This document shows positions 49,126 to 62,132 of a stretch of 64,000 bases of DNA, piece by piece; positions within the stretch are counted from its first letter, which is position 1; every line of letters starts with the position of its first letter. A program made the position numbers and the translations under genes. The notes beneath the pieces are model-generated. The model had not been told where the DNA came from. It worked only from the letters and a program-made list of their open reading frames with translations, and did no database searches. This DNA is from Psoroptes ovis (lineage: Eukaryota; Arthropoda; Arachnida; Sarcoptiformes; Psoroptidae), in assembly GCA_002943765.1 (NCBI GenBank), contig PQWQ01000009.1, positions 124,001-188,000 on the forward strand, written 5' to 3'.

Positions 49126-52100
49126 ATTTGAAAATTTTCGTTGTTCACTTTTTGATCGACATTTTAATCTTGTACCATGATGATAATGTTGATAAATCAT
49201 TTTCACATTGTTATTATCATCATTACAATTATTGGCTAGCTTTGATTCGATCATCATTATCATATATTGATAATGTTATGAATAATATATTAGAATTTAC
49301 ATTTGTTGAACACACAATTTCTTTGAATTAGATGTCCATTAGTTTAAAATTCATTAGATTGTTTTCATAAATGATACATCTATTTATTAATATAAATCAA
49401 CAATAATATAAAATATTTATAAATTAAATTATTAAATTATAAAATCATAATTGAATGATGATTCAAATCGAAAAGCATGATTAACAAATGATTTGAAAAA
49501 ATAATTTTCAACTTTGAAATATATTTTTATCTTTGTGTTCACTATTTCACTTTCTCTCCCACTCTCTCTCATACAAAATACAAATGCACTATTTAGCGAT
49601 CTGAGATACGTGTAATAATAAAAGAGAAAATATTCATAGAAATTTCATTTATTTCTTTGGATCAAGATCAAATATCTTTATTTTATTTTTCGTTCAAAAT
49701 ATGGATTCATATTCATACATAAATTAATCAGGAATAATCATTATAATGAATTGGAGAATTTAGTTGAATCCAAATTAAGAAACATTCAATGTAATACGAA
49801 TAATACATTTAAATTTTGAATGATCATGAATTTTTTCAAAAAATATTTTGTTCACTTTCATTTCATTTTTTTTTTTTTTTTCGGTGAATATTTTTTTTTC
49901 TTCTCAAACACAATTTACACTGAATTTTTTATTCAATTTTGACAAGTGATCCTACACATCACCAAAAAAATCCAAGTTGCTGTTGTCGTATTCACGTATT
50001 CAAAGTGCTAGAAATACTAATGATTTTCTTTCAAATTTCTCCATTGGCTATTCGCATTTGTGTGTGTGTGTGTGTGTTTGTGTGGCAACACCTCCACAAA
50101 AACCTCGAAAAATTCAACATATTTGATGATGAATTTTTCATTATTTGTTTTTTGTTGAAATGAAAAATGAAAATGACGACCACAAATGATCTGAGTACAA
50201 GCATAATTGAATGACTACTGTATAATATGACATACATATGTAAACCTTACAAAGTATAAGGTGTATTTAATGATTGCCAAATCATTCACTACCACTTAGT
50301 GTAGTGACAGAGATGATTCAAATGATTTCATTGTCATCAAATATTCATCAAAGAATACATGTATTAATTAGAATGGAAATCTACAATCGAATTACAAGAC
50401 TAGGATGATCTTATGAATGATGATTATGGCTGGATGATGAGAGTGAAAGAGAGAAAAATTCCAAATCAATTGAAATGTCTAAATAAAGTAAAAACAATCT
50501 GCACGATTATTTGTTCTTTCATTGAATATTTACTTTTGTTTTTTTTTGACGACATCCTTGATCCTTTTATTTTTTCAAATTTTCTGAAAAGAAGAATACA
50601 TTTTCTTCAGGAATGTTTATGGATTTTTTTTCGAATAAAATGAAAGGAAATAAATTGTAATGAAATGAAATTCAATCAATGCGGATACATGCGAAATTGT
50701 ATGGGAGTAGAAAAAAAAAGCAAAAATTACAAATCAAATTACTACAAAATATCAAATTTTCTCCTTCTTCTTCTTCACTAATTGATCGAAATAAAAAAAA
50801 ATATTGATTAATTAAACTCAATAAAAATTTCCTCAAAAATATCATAATTATTATTACCGCAATATGATCGTAATTATTATTATTAACACACAGATAGATA
50901 ATAGTAGGTAAAACATCAATTTCCAATTGAAAATTTTCAACGATAATTAAAGGTTGAAAATTTGCGTTCATCATCCATCCGTTCGACTCGAACGATGGAC
51001 AGCGAAAAGGAAATTAATCATGAATTTTTTTCATAATATTAATCGGAAAAAATCAAATTAAATAATTGTTCAATACAATCAATTTCGATTGCTTTTCCAT
51101 TCATCATCATTATTAGCATTATTAGATATAACTGCCTTTAGCTAAATCAATCGAACGATTAATCGATGTGGAAATTATGACATGAAACCACTATTTATCC
51201 GAAATATAAAATGGTTTTTTCCATTTTATTTGATCGATTTTTAGCCGTAATAAAATTGCATAATCTTAGAAATTGCAAATGATGATTCATCGAGGTAAAA
51301 AACCTCAACTATTTCCATTTTTCTTAATGTCTAAATCTAATTATTACAAAAAAAAATTTAACCATTTTTGTCTATGAATGAAAATGCACAAATAGTAGTT
51401 TATTATTCAGGTTTTAACAGTATTTTTTAAAAGAAAATAATGAAATAATTTTAGCATACTGTCATTCAATATCAAAACAATGATGAGTTGATGATGAACA
51501 AATTTGCCAATTTACAAGAATAGAAAATGTTTGATCCAAATTTAATATAATCATTCATTCATAACTTGTGTTTATTTTTTGAATTTTCTATTCAAAAATA
51601 TTTAAATGTTGATATTATTATCATCATGATAATAACCTTGAAAATTGTATAAAATTGCATTGCATTGTAACACACACAAACTTACGCACACATTTAGACA
51701 ATGAATCTTACAAACAAGGTATTATTAATGCCATTATTGTGGTTATTTATTCATTATTGCTACCTAATTTGGTAAATGATGATGATGATCCAATGTCAAA
51801 TCTTCATAGTAATAATTATTCATGAGAATAATGAATTAAAATAAAAAATGAAATTAACAAAATTGTCATCATCAAACGACCACAAATTTCCATATGAATG
51901 ATTTTGATTTTGTTTCATTGTGTATTGAATAATGTAAAACAACAGCGATTGTTTTGGAGGTTAAATCACTATTATACCACCAACATGCACGCATTCTTAA
52001 TTAATTCAATTTGTTTGTTCGAATAGATTTTATTTTAAGAATTTTTCATAATTTTTATATTTCAAAGAAATTTATCATTGAATTGAATCATCTTAATCAT

Positions 52101-55100
52101 CATCATTGTTAATTGTCAATTGTTACTGCTGTAATAATATGTTCCATTTATGTTTTTTGAATATTTGTTTGAAAAAAATGAATAAATACACCATAAATTA
52201 ACAATAGAATTCCTTATAAATCCATGTGAAAATAAATAAATTATCTCATAAAAAGACTATGATGACAACACGTACAAATTTTTTTGATCCAAGAAAAATT
52301 GTATGCAAAAGAATGTAGACATCATAATACCTTGATGATATCATCAAATTTAATCAAAATATTACAATTCAACCATTATTTCCATATATAATAATAGAAT
52401 TATTAAAAGTAGATTAATCAACCATTAGTGATCTTATCAATCGGAAAAAAACCACATTAAATTATAGATTATAATCAATTTTTGTTCAAGTTTCAATTCA
52501 AAATCTTATGAATGAAGTATCCTATTATATAATTACATGTATGTTTCAATAAAATAATATATTAGTCAATCAATTTGTTCACTATTATGACCATAATCGA
52601 ATTGAATCATAACAAAACATTGTATCAAAATTTTAAACTATTTAGACGATCAAAGTCTGTATTAAGGCTAATAACACTGATAACAATAATAACAAAAATA
52701 ATGACCATATCAAATGACCATCGAATGAACAAAGAAAAAAGAAAGAAAAAAAATAGATTAAATCAAAATTAGATCAAGGAAGTGATCAAAAACAACAATA
52801 TCGATTGACATGATGACCTTTAACATTGTCAATATATAATTATGTTGTTCAGTCAAATAAGTGTAAAATAGACATACAAAAACACAATATTAAAATTGAA
52901 ACAATTGCGAAATCATTGAAATAAAAGATTTTATAAAAATGTATGAATTAATTTTAAATTATTTCATCAATTCATCAAATCAATGAATCATTCATAGGTG
53001 AATGAATCAAAGGCTACACATTTGACTATGAGTGTTGCTCAAATGAATTGCACCTCACACACACATTAACACATAAAGCAAATTTTAAAAAATGTTGTCA
53101 AATTATAATTTCATCAAATGTATGAAATTTCGAGATAATTATCATTATTTTCGTTCATTTTTTTAATTTTAAAATTGTTGATTCATCCATCTTCGATGAA
53201 TAATTTGAATTTCGGTAATTTTCTGACTCCCAAAATTCAATTTTCACCTCAAATTACCTTGTGATTTCACCTTTTTTTTAATGAAAATTTCATCATTCAA
53301 ATTCATGATGCATCATTCAAATCATACACAAAATAGAATTAATTGCGATTATGGTGGTTGTTAATACCTCCAAATTGATGTTGAATGCATTTATTTTGAA
53401 ATTAAAATTTTTTAAAATTAAATTTTTTTCAAAATTAAATTTTATTTTGAAATTGAATGTTTTTCTACGTTAAAAATTGTTAATAATTCACAATTACAGG
53501 ATGTTCGTGGATCTATCGTACATTTGTTTTATGAATTTCCATCATTTTCATTTTTCAACAAATTTTTTGTTTTTATTTACAAACAATGTATGACCCAGCC
53601 GTGTTTTTTTCGTTTGAAAAATTAGGCATAAACAATATTGTTGTAGATGCGTTAGCATCTTTAGATATGTACAATACTACATCTAACATAGCAAACACAT
53701 CCTGCATTTGTGCAATATACGATGTTCAACAGAACATTTTTCAAAGTTTTCCTTCTCATTTTGTTTTGTTTTAATGATTCAACATTAACATTTTTCTGTG
53801 TAAATTTATGTATAATTTCCCATTTTTCACAACTAACATGATCATTCATTCATTCATTATTCATCGATTAATGTTGAATGAACATTATTATTAATATTAA
53901 TTTTTGATGTTGTTTGAGTACTGGAGAAATTTACGAGTTTTGTATTGAATCGTTTTGGCAATACGTTATTCAGACATTTTAGGCATCCAAGGAACAAAAG
54001 AGAGTTTGCAATAGGGGAAAAATGCCAATCTCAAACCGATATTATTCAATAATTCACTTTCAATATATATTTTTTCATTGTTTTTTATTTTCATTTTGAA
54101 TATTAATCGATTGACATATAAACAAGTATTTGTGATATTTTTTTTTGTCTCTCAAAAATTTGTCACACATACTTGATAAATATTTTATTTTATTTTCGGT
54201 CGCTTAGGAAGTAACTTCGTTGGAATTGAATTTCTAAGAAAAGATTTGGCCTAATGTCTATACACGTTAGATCAAGCAAATTATCAAATCAACATAAGTA
54301 ATAAATAGATTAATAAATCTCTAATATTTTCTAATTACAATTTTCGATAGATGATCCGATAATCTACTAGTAATTTTTGTTTATTGACATTAGAACGAAA
54401 CGTAGACTAAGTGTAGGCGTTTGACACACACATTTGGCCTAGTAAAAAAGGCACTTGATCATTGATCAATGACGATCGATATTTCCGTATCGATATTCAA
54501 TCGATTTGTAAAGCTTTCAATTTTGAAAAAATTCAATCAAATCAACAATATATTTGTACGATTTGAACCTATTCAATTTCAGATCTATCAAACAATGTGT
54601 GTGTCTGTCTTTGTATGTTTGTATGTTAACATTCAAAGCATCATTAGCATATAATAATCGATCGCAAATCATTAAAATGTCATCAAAATATAAGAAAAAG
54701 ATACATTTCATTTAGCAATATTTATGTGAAGTATTCCAAGAAAAAAAAAGAAAATGAAATCAATGTCATTCATATAAATTGATGATTGTGTTCGTTGAAT
54801 GCACATATGAAAAACACACGCATCTGTTGTCATTTTCAAAATATCGTTGATGATAATGGTGACCTTAAAAACAAAATTGGACTAAGACTGCAGTCCAAAC
54901 AGTGCAATAATCACAGTGTTTCATAATTATTTTTGTGTGGTCATTTTTGTGCTAATGCACACACACACACACAGACACACACTAACGATATTGACATGAA
55001 AAATTTATAATTTTAAATCGCAAACAAACAAACAAACAAACAGCTACAACAGTAGCCTTATTTATTTTTTTTTATTTACATTTTACTATTATTTGCCATA

Positions 55101-58100
55101 TTTACAGCAAATTGTTCTGATTTGTTCAGCAAAAAATGAATCAAAATCAAATTTGTTTGTTCCAATCACTGCGAATATATTAAGCAGAAAAAAAATATTT
55201 GAAAAAAAAATTCAAGGTTAACTCGATACGTTTAATTGTGATCGCATCACATCCCAACAATACTTGAACATATCTCCATACATACACACGCATATACTCG
55301 CACCATTCGATTGATGATTGATCGACATTTTCTGTCTTGATTTGGTTTAGTTCTAAAAAACTGGATATTATCCATGTGTTCTTATAATATCATTGTTAAA
55401 CAATAATGAATCACTTGTCAGGTTGAAAATTTGAATTTTCCTCTTATCCAAGCGCTGGTGATGATGGAAATATCGACGCTTTGTTGAGGTAGAATTACGT
55501 CAATTTTCAATGATTTCAACTCATACGAAAAACGTATTTTTAGTGTTTCGGGCGAATCACAGACTAATATCTTGCTATTGTTTGCAAAAATAATTTTTTT
55601 TTCGTTTCAATTATTTTAATACAAAAAACAAAAATTACACAATTTGTAATTTATTGTTTATTAAATTAGTCGTATTTGTTTGTCTGTATGAAAATCATTC
55701 AATCGAATAATCATAATTCAATAGAATTATGACGCCCCAGATTTTTTTTTTTTTGAAGAAATAATTTCAATGCAATTCATAATTGATTGAATATAATGAA
55801 AACTGACAAAATACTTATAGATAATTCATCACCGTAGGCAAAAATGTCTTTAAATTATCGAAAATTGAATCATTAGCAATGATGAGATATAAATACGATT
55901 AGTATCAAAAGGGTAATTGGTCGACTGTATTAATTTGAATTAGCTTAATAATGTTCATAAAATATTTTCATTGATTTAAAATATGAAATTAATTTGAATT
56001 CATTGATTGAAAATGATTCATTTCTCTTTCTGTTTCATATTTTTACTCGCTCTCACCTGTTTAGTATTTTCTAATTTTTCCTTTGAATAATCAAAATAAG
56101 AAAAAAAAATTGAATTATTTCAATGAAAATAAAGATATTTATGTACATTTGTGATGAATCTATGAATGAAAATCAAAAATGGAAGCCAATAAATTCGTTC
56201 AAGGATTTGAAAATTTCTAGTTTTTTTCAATATGCTTGATGCTTATTTCAATTAATTAATGTATCAAAAAGTCAAATTAAAGCGAAATACAAATCAATCA
56301 TTTAATTAATCAATTTTCATATTGCAATGACATTGTCACTGTTTTATCTGTTGATCATACATTTCTAAATTTTACAAATTTGTTTTCGACTGTTTCTTAA
56401 TGCATTTTCTCGAGAAAATTTTCAAAATCAAATCAATTTTTCTTCTTTGAAAAGAAAATTTAAATGTAAAATTTGAAATAATTTATCGAAATTCGTGATT
56501 TTAAAATTTTGATTGAAAATTTTACGAATCAAATGAAAGTAAAAATCATCATCAATTATTATGAACATTTGTGAAAAATTGATTCATACATCTTTGTATG
56601 TAAATTTTATTTTCAAAAACCTGTGTTGCTGAGAACCAATTTCATTACGTTTCAAAACTTTCAATTTAAAACAATCGATTAGAGAACTTACTTTTGAATT
56701 CACGATTGAATTTGCATAAAAAAAATAATCAAAACAAATCGAATCGATCAATCAATTTTTGTTTCGTTTTATTTGAAATTTGATGAATTACTTTTTGAAA
56801 ATTTTCAATTATCGAACTCGAAACTTTGAATTCAATTATTTGAATATTGAAACATAAATTGATGATACAAAGCTTTGTGTTTGTCATGCAGAAAAATTTA
56901 ATGAAATATTCAAGAATACATTGTTGAAAATTCATTTGTAATCCATCATCATATTGGTGGTCACGGATGACATACGATAATACGTTGAATCCATACATTC
57001 AATGATAAAAAAAAAACAAAAAATAATCATGAAATATTATTTTTTTTCTCGAACATTATGTTCTGAAATAATAATCTTTATGATGATCAAAGATAAATCA
57101 TGGTTAATGAAAACAATGAACGCACAAATATAATCTTCTTTATTTCACTTTTACAAAACACAAACAAAACAAAAAAAATTGTAATAATAATTAACCACAG
57201 CTATAAGTATATCAAGTTTGAAATCTATCTAGTCGGATAATTTCAAAAGATAATCACATTTGACACAAATAAATTAAAACAAACACGAACCAATTCAAAG
57301 ATATTCAAATGAAAAATGATGTTTTTGAAGATGTTCAAATGATGTATGATATTTGATTATTATGACGATGATGATGATGATCAAACATCATCAACAAAAC
57401 AATTGTTTAAAATGAATCTTTATTTTTTTCAAGAACAAATTCAAGTTTCAATGAAAGTTTACGCACACACACACACAGAAAATGGTGATCATTTACCGCA
57501 TCACCATTCACCATCACCACCACCACCACCACCAACACACATAACACAAACATACATTGAAACAAATAATCACATAGCCACAAGATCACGAAATTGAATT
57601 CATCAAAAAACTTGAAATAATGAAGCAGCAATGATGATTATAATAATTTTGATCTTTTCAAAATTTTTAAATGAAATTCAATGTGTGTGTGTGTTTGTGT
57701 ATGCATTCACCGGTCATAAATATTTTTCGATATTTTCATTTCATTTCTTTCTTCCATCAAATGTCTATTAATTGCTAAGAGAGAATCAAATACAAATCAC
57801 AAAAAGCGAATCGTACAAACGAACGAATAAACAAACATCTTTTATTTGCATCATACACGTGCAAATATAATAATAAATTTCAATATTAAATCAATGCAAA
57901 CACAGTATGTTTACATCACATCACATCATGTTATATTGTGTTTGTTATTTTATCATTATCAACATAAAAGACAAACATTGCATTATCATTGCCATTTGTG
58001 TCTAATTTTTTTTTCTTATTTTATTCTTATATTAGTTTCAATAGAAAAAAAAGATTTGATTTCGAAAGAATCAAAAAGTAAAAGTGAAAATTTTTTTCTT

Positions 58101-58787
58101 TTTTTTTCACCATTATTCTCTCTAAATATTCAATCATTGAATAATGATAATAATAAATGATAACTGTTGCTGATGTTTTTGTGTTTGTCAGTTAGTTATT
58201 TGATTATTATTTTCAATCCGTTCAAGTGTTTTTTCTTGAAAGAAAAAGCTGCACACACACAACCTGTTTCATTTCATTTCAATTCATCCTTTCCATTTCC
58301 AAGGTAATTTCATATCTTCGTTTCGTATTTATAAAATAAAAATAAAGAAATTTTCAAAATTTTCTCTTTCTCTTATTCAATCATTGATGTTTCATTTGGC
58401 CAAAACAAACGCCTAAAATTTTTGACACAAGTTAGAAATGATTTTTTAAATAAATGAAATTATGAAGAAAATAATGAATTTCTTTTATATTTCATTCAAT
58501 CATAATTATAAATTTTATTTCATTATTATTTCTTAATGATAATAATGAAGAAATGATAAATCAAAATTAATCAATTTTATTATTCATATATAGCAAATAG
58601 TAGAGAGATGAATCTTATGAATGAATATTAAGACAATCATTGTTTTAGTTGTGTAATTAGCGTGACAAATGAAATGAACAAAAACAAAAAACAAAAAAAA
58701 GAAAAAGATAAATATCTGACAATTTTCATAGATATTAAATATTTAAAGATTAATCAAAGATATTTAGCCAGTGTAAAATATTTTTTT
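49126..58787. other. Intergenic stretch, no confident gene
   Basis: About 9.7 kb between the ZP-N and Tudor genes. The promoter and 5' untranslated region of the ZP-N gene should lie at its left end. Mostly simple-sequence AT-rich DNA. Two patches are less repetitive and look partly coding: 53500-54460 (short open frames on both strands, possible acceptor just before 53510) and a minus-strand open frame of about 64 codons at 55418-55612. Neither resembles a family I know. An inverted repeat TTGGACT/AGTCCAA is at 54877-54898. Confidence 0.45.
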
Positions 58788-59733
58788 TTACGATGAAAAA
58801 CTGATGAAAGTTCGAAGCTCTTCATTGATACAGACAGGACCATCCATTAAATTGCATTCATAATGATTTTCACCCAATTGCGATTTCAATTCAATTTTTA
58901 ATGGCTGATTTTTAGTTAATGATTCAAAATATGATGTTTCAGCCAATGTCCAGAATTCTTTTTTGGGCTTTACATCTTTTCAAATGAAAAAAGAAAGAAT
59001 TAAAATTGTATTGAAATTAAAAACAATCGAAATAATTACCATATAATTTGGCTTTGAATGATCGAAATGGAAAATATTTAAAACAATCATCCAACTGATA
59101 AATGTCATCCGTATCGATCGGTGTAACAAAGCCATAATCAATAAAAAAACATTGACTAATACGACGATCTGAATGATTACAAACTTGAATTCTTGACCAA
59201 TTACCATTTTTGCCATTATAATCATCATCAGCATTCAATGATGATTTTAATGGATTTTTTGCCACTCCAAATGTCTGATTTTTGATTGAATTTCCATCGA
59301 GTACATCAATTAATTTGACACGATTTATACCATTGGAATAATATTCATTCATATGTTGCTCGAAATTTTTGAAATTGAAATTTGTACTATAATCATTTTT
59401 GATGAGATAAAAATTATGTGGTGTATTGATTTCATTAATCTTAACAATATCACCATTTTTTATATCAATTATCGGCACTTGTATATTTTCATTTTGTTTC
59501 GAGATTTCACTCATCATTTCATTGTTATTATAATCATTATTATTGTTTATATCAATACTATTGAAACGATCAAGATAATGAGTAATTGCTTGCATTGTGT
59601 CATTATTGTTTGAATGTCCATAGTAAATTACAGTTGCTGATTTCGATTCATCCGAAATATCATTTCGTTTCGGTAATTCACTGATAATTTTCGATAAATT
59701 ATCAGTTGACATTTTTTGGTAATAAAATTCCAT
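58788..59733 (-). CDS. Tudor-domain protein
   Basis: Two exons, 59733-59040 and 58975-58788, joined across a 64-bp GT-AG intron into a 293-residue frame. The C-terminal two thirds match an extended Tudor domain: a GDIVKINEINTPHNFYL strand pair at about 93-110 (the usual opening of such domains), and a core with CFFIDYG at 195-201, the position of the conserved DYG turn near the aromatic methyl-arginine pocket. The second exon completes the fold and ends soon after. The N-terminal 85 residues are Asn-rich and unassigned. Tudor proteins of this type bind dimethylated arginine on Argonaute-type partners or RNA-granule proteins; that role is inferred. Start is the first ATG; residue 8 is an alternative. 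There is only one Tudor copy and no KH or other domain. Confidence 0.85.
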
Positions 59734-60216
59734 TTTTTCAATACAAATTTTTGTAAATTTTTGTTCAAAAAAAAACCGTTTAAAAAAAACTCAAATAGAA
59801 ATTAGATTGCTTATTCGAGGAAATTAGAAATTGGTGATTGAGCACAACTTGCTTAAATTTGCTTAGCGGCGCTGTTTGCTTAAAATTGCTGTGAGCTTAT
59901 CAATGTTTTAAAGTTCAAAGGCTGAAAGGTGGCGTTGAAAGAAGGGCTTACTCTCATCTCAATTCATTATCGTCATTTTTTCAAATTTATCTTCAAAATT
60001 GACGTTAAATTTTCATTTCAGTTTCATTCGTCATTATTGACGATTGTAATTTTTGTTGTTGTTGTTGAATTATTGGTTTTTTTGATTGAAAGAAAAATCC
60101 TTGAAATAATTCCATTGGAATCTGTGTCAATTTTTAAATGAAGAAGAAAATGATGACATTGATTGCCATTAATTTTAGTTTAATTAATTGAATTTTAAGA
60201 AATTAATTAATTTGCT
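59734..60216. promoter_or_regulatory. Spacer, probable Tudor-gene promoter region
   Basis: 483 bp between two minus-strand genes. About 115-160 bp upstream of the Tudor ATG there is a direct repeat, TTGCTTAAATTTGCTT (59849-59864) and TTGCTTAAAATTGCT (59876-59890), flanking a GC-rich AGCGGCGCTG. This is the only non-simple sequence in the spacer and sits where a promoter is expected. No TATA box was assigned. Confidence 0.35.
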
Positions 60217-62132
60217 TTAATTTACCGGAAAAACTATTGTGGAATTTTTTTCACCAGCAATTGAACTTAATGTTTGAAAATAACGAAGTTGTAATGCAGC
60301 TGGACTGTCCATCATAATATCTGCTGCTTGTTTCAATGCTTTTGATGCTCTCTGTTCACCTTCGGCTGCAATTACTTTTGCTCGTGCTTCACGTGCTGCT
60401 TCAGCTTCAGCTGCCATCGCTCTTTGTAATTGAACTGGTAATCGAACATCTTTACTGTTTTTTTTCGTATCGATCATAATTAATATTTTTAGCTATAATG
60501 ATTAGATGTAAAATGATCATAATTACATTTCAACTCTTTCAACTTTGACACCCCAAGGATCTGTAGCTTCATCCAGCGATATTTGCATTATATGTGCGAT
60601 TGATTCGCGTTCACTTAAGATTTGTGACAAATCTTTTGTGCCCAGAACATTACGCAGTGTGGATGCAGCAAGTAAACGAGTTGAACGACCATAATCTTCT
60701 ACATTGGAAATGGCGATTGCAGCATTACTGATGCGAAAATAGACGACAGCATCAACTGATACAGTCACCGAATCTCTTGATAAAATCTAAATAATTATTG
60801 ATTAATCGAAATACAAATTGAAGTGGTATCGAAAATAATATCGAACATACTTCCTGCGGTGGTACATCAAACGATACAGTGCGAAGATCAACTTTACGAT
60901 ACGTATCAATACATGGAATGATGAAAAAAATGCCTGGACCTTTTGAACCACCTTTGGTCAAAAGACCCAGGCGAAATATAACTGCACGTTCATATTCTTG
61001 TACAACTTTTATGCATAAAAATAATGAAAATGGCATTGTAATTACAATGAATATGATCGATACAAATGTCAATAGAAAGGCACACATCCCTGGATTAGCG
61101 CCGACGGTTTCTAAATTGAATTAAATTCAGAACTGAATTGATTAGAATTCAAATTTTTCATTGCATTATATTTATATGGCAAAATTCGAGCATTTTCGAT
61201 TCAAAGTGTATTTGAAATGGAAACTGAAATTTTCGACCAAAAAAACGGTGAAAAAAATCTGAATGTAACTTATTTATCTTCAATAAAATCATTATCATCA
61301 ATTCATCCATCGAAACATTGTTGGGTGTTTTGGCATTATCGTCGTGCGCGAAGACGTTCAACGAAAAAATGGATGGATTGTCAAAGAACATTGGTGGAAA
61401 TCGATTCTATCGAAATGTTTTGGCTGTTTTTCGCTAAACAACGCAGCCCATCAATGGTAAGAATAAATCAAGATTATGCTTTATTCAAAAAAGGTATTAA
61501 ACCAATGTGGGAAGATCCGGCTAATCTAAATGGTGGCCAATGGATATTTATATTACAAAAATCACAAAATAATTATGATACAATCATCAATGAAATTTGG
61601 TATAAAATCATAATGGCTATGTTAGGCTCAATTTTTGTGCCAGAAATAATGGATCAAATATGTGGTATAGTATTTTCGATGCGTATTTCATGTTTTACGA
61701 AAATTTCAATCTGGATTACTGATCATTGTGCAATTAAACAAATACTCATATTAGGAAATGAATTGAAACGCTTAACACAATTCAATGAATGCATTGTATT
61801 TCGTCGTAATGACAATATGCAAACTAAATTTATTTTATAAAATGAAGCGAAAAATTATTGAATTTCGATTTAAAATAAATACCTGATATTGGTGAATTAA
61901 TATTTGTCCGCCATGATTGTTTACGATCTAAGATAAATGGCGTTTGCGGCTGCTGCTGTGGAATATGTATCGTTGTAGATGATGATGATTTGACCGTTGA
62001 TATTTGTTGCTGTTCAACGACAGGCATCATTAATTCATCAATTTTGAATAGATTTTCAGTCGACGGATCCAATCTCGGTAATGGTCTTTGAAGAATTTCA
62101 TGTGAATAATCAGGATACAAATCTGAAGTCAT
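60217..62132 (-). CDS. Stomatin/MEC-2/podocin-type SPFH protein
   Basis: Four exons, 62132-61883, 61110-60851, 60786-60527, 60454-60217, give a 335-residue frame; all GT-AG, phases agree. Residues 1-92 are a cytoplasmic N-terminus. 93-117 form the single re-entrant hydrophobic hairpin with P110, the proline that keeps both ends cytoplasmic in this family. From about 119 there is a complete SPFH/PHB domain (YERAVIFRLG, KGPGIFFIIPC, VDLRTVSFDVPPQE, RDSVTVSVDAVVYFR). An Ala/Glu-rich oligomerisation helix (AAEAEAAREARAKVIAAEGE) follows and the protein ends in the family signature STIVFP. Such proteins oligomerise at cholesterol-rich membrane and gate ion channels in touch neurons or slit diaphragms; the exact member is not resolved. 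The first intron (61111-61882) houses an eIF4E-family gene on the opposite strand. Confidence 0.95.
61217..61840 (+). CDS. eIF4E-family cap-binding protein (4EHP-like)
   Basis: Intronless 207-residue frame lying wholly in intron 1 of the minus-strand stomatin-type gene, 106 bp from one splice site and 42 bp from the other. Family marks: W36 and W39 in WVFWHY, W52 at the cap-stacking position, FW at 68-69 exactly 17 residues on, and MWED at 97-100 with the second cap-stacking W98 and the base-reading E99. GGQW (106-109), a MAMLG helix, and R156/K162 of the phosphate-binding loop follow. KGIKPMWED and FWHYRR look most like eIF4E2/4EHP, but tryptophans at both diagnostic positions (36 and 52) are class I traits. 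It binds the mRNA 5' cap; activator versus repressor role is open. The absence of introns in an intron-containing family suggests a retrocopy. AATAAA follows at 61874-61879. Confidence 0.88.
   Translation: METEIFDQKNGEKNLNVTYLSSIKSLSSIHPSKHCWVFWHYRRARRRSTKKWMDCQRTLVEIDSIEMFWLFFAKQRSPSMVRINQDYALFKKGIKPMWEDPANLNGGQWIFILQKSQNNYDTIINEIWYKIIMAMLGSIFVPEIMDQICGIVFSMRISCFTKISIWITDHCAIKQILILGNELKRLTQFNECIVFRRNDNMQTKFIL
61874..61879 (+). terminator. Polyadenylation signal of the nested eIF4E gene
   Basis: AATAAA 34 bases after the stop codon. Its bases overlap the minus-strand splice donor of stomatin exon 1 (donor GTATTT read at 61882-61877). Confidence 0.55.

Noticed and set aside
59929..60141. 70-codon plus-strand frame between the Tudor and stomatin-type genes
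   Set aside because: Begins with a non-ATG codon, ends in hydrophobic Val/Phe runs from repeats, and lies in a likely promoter region.
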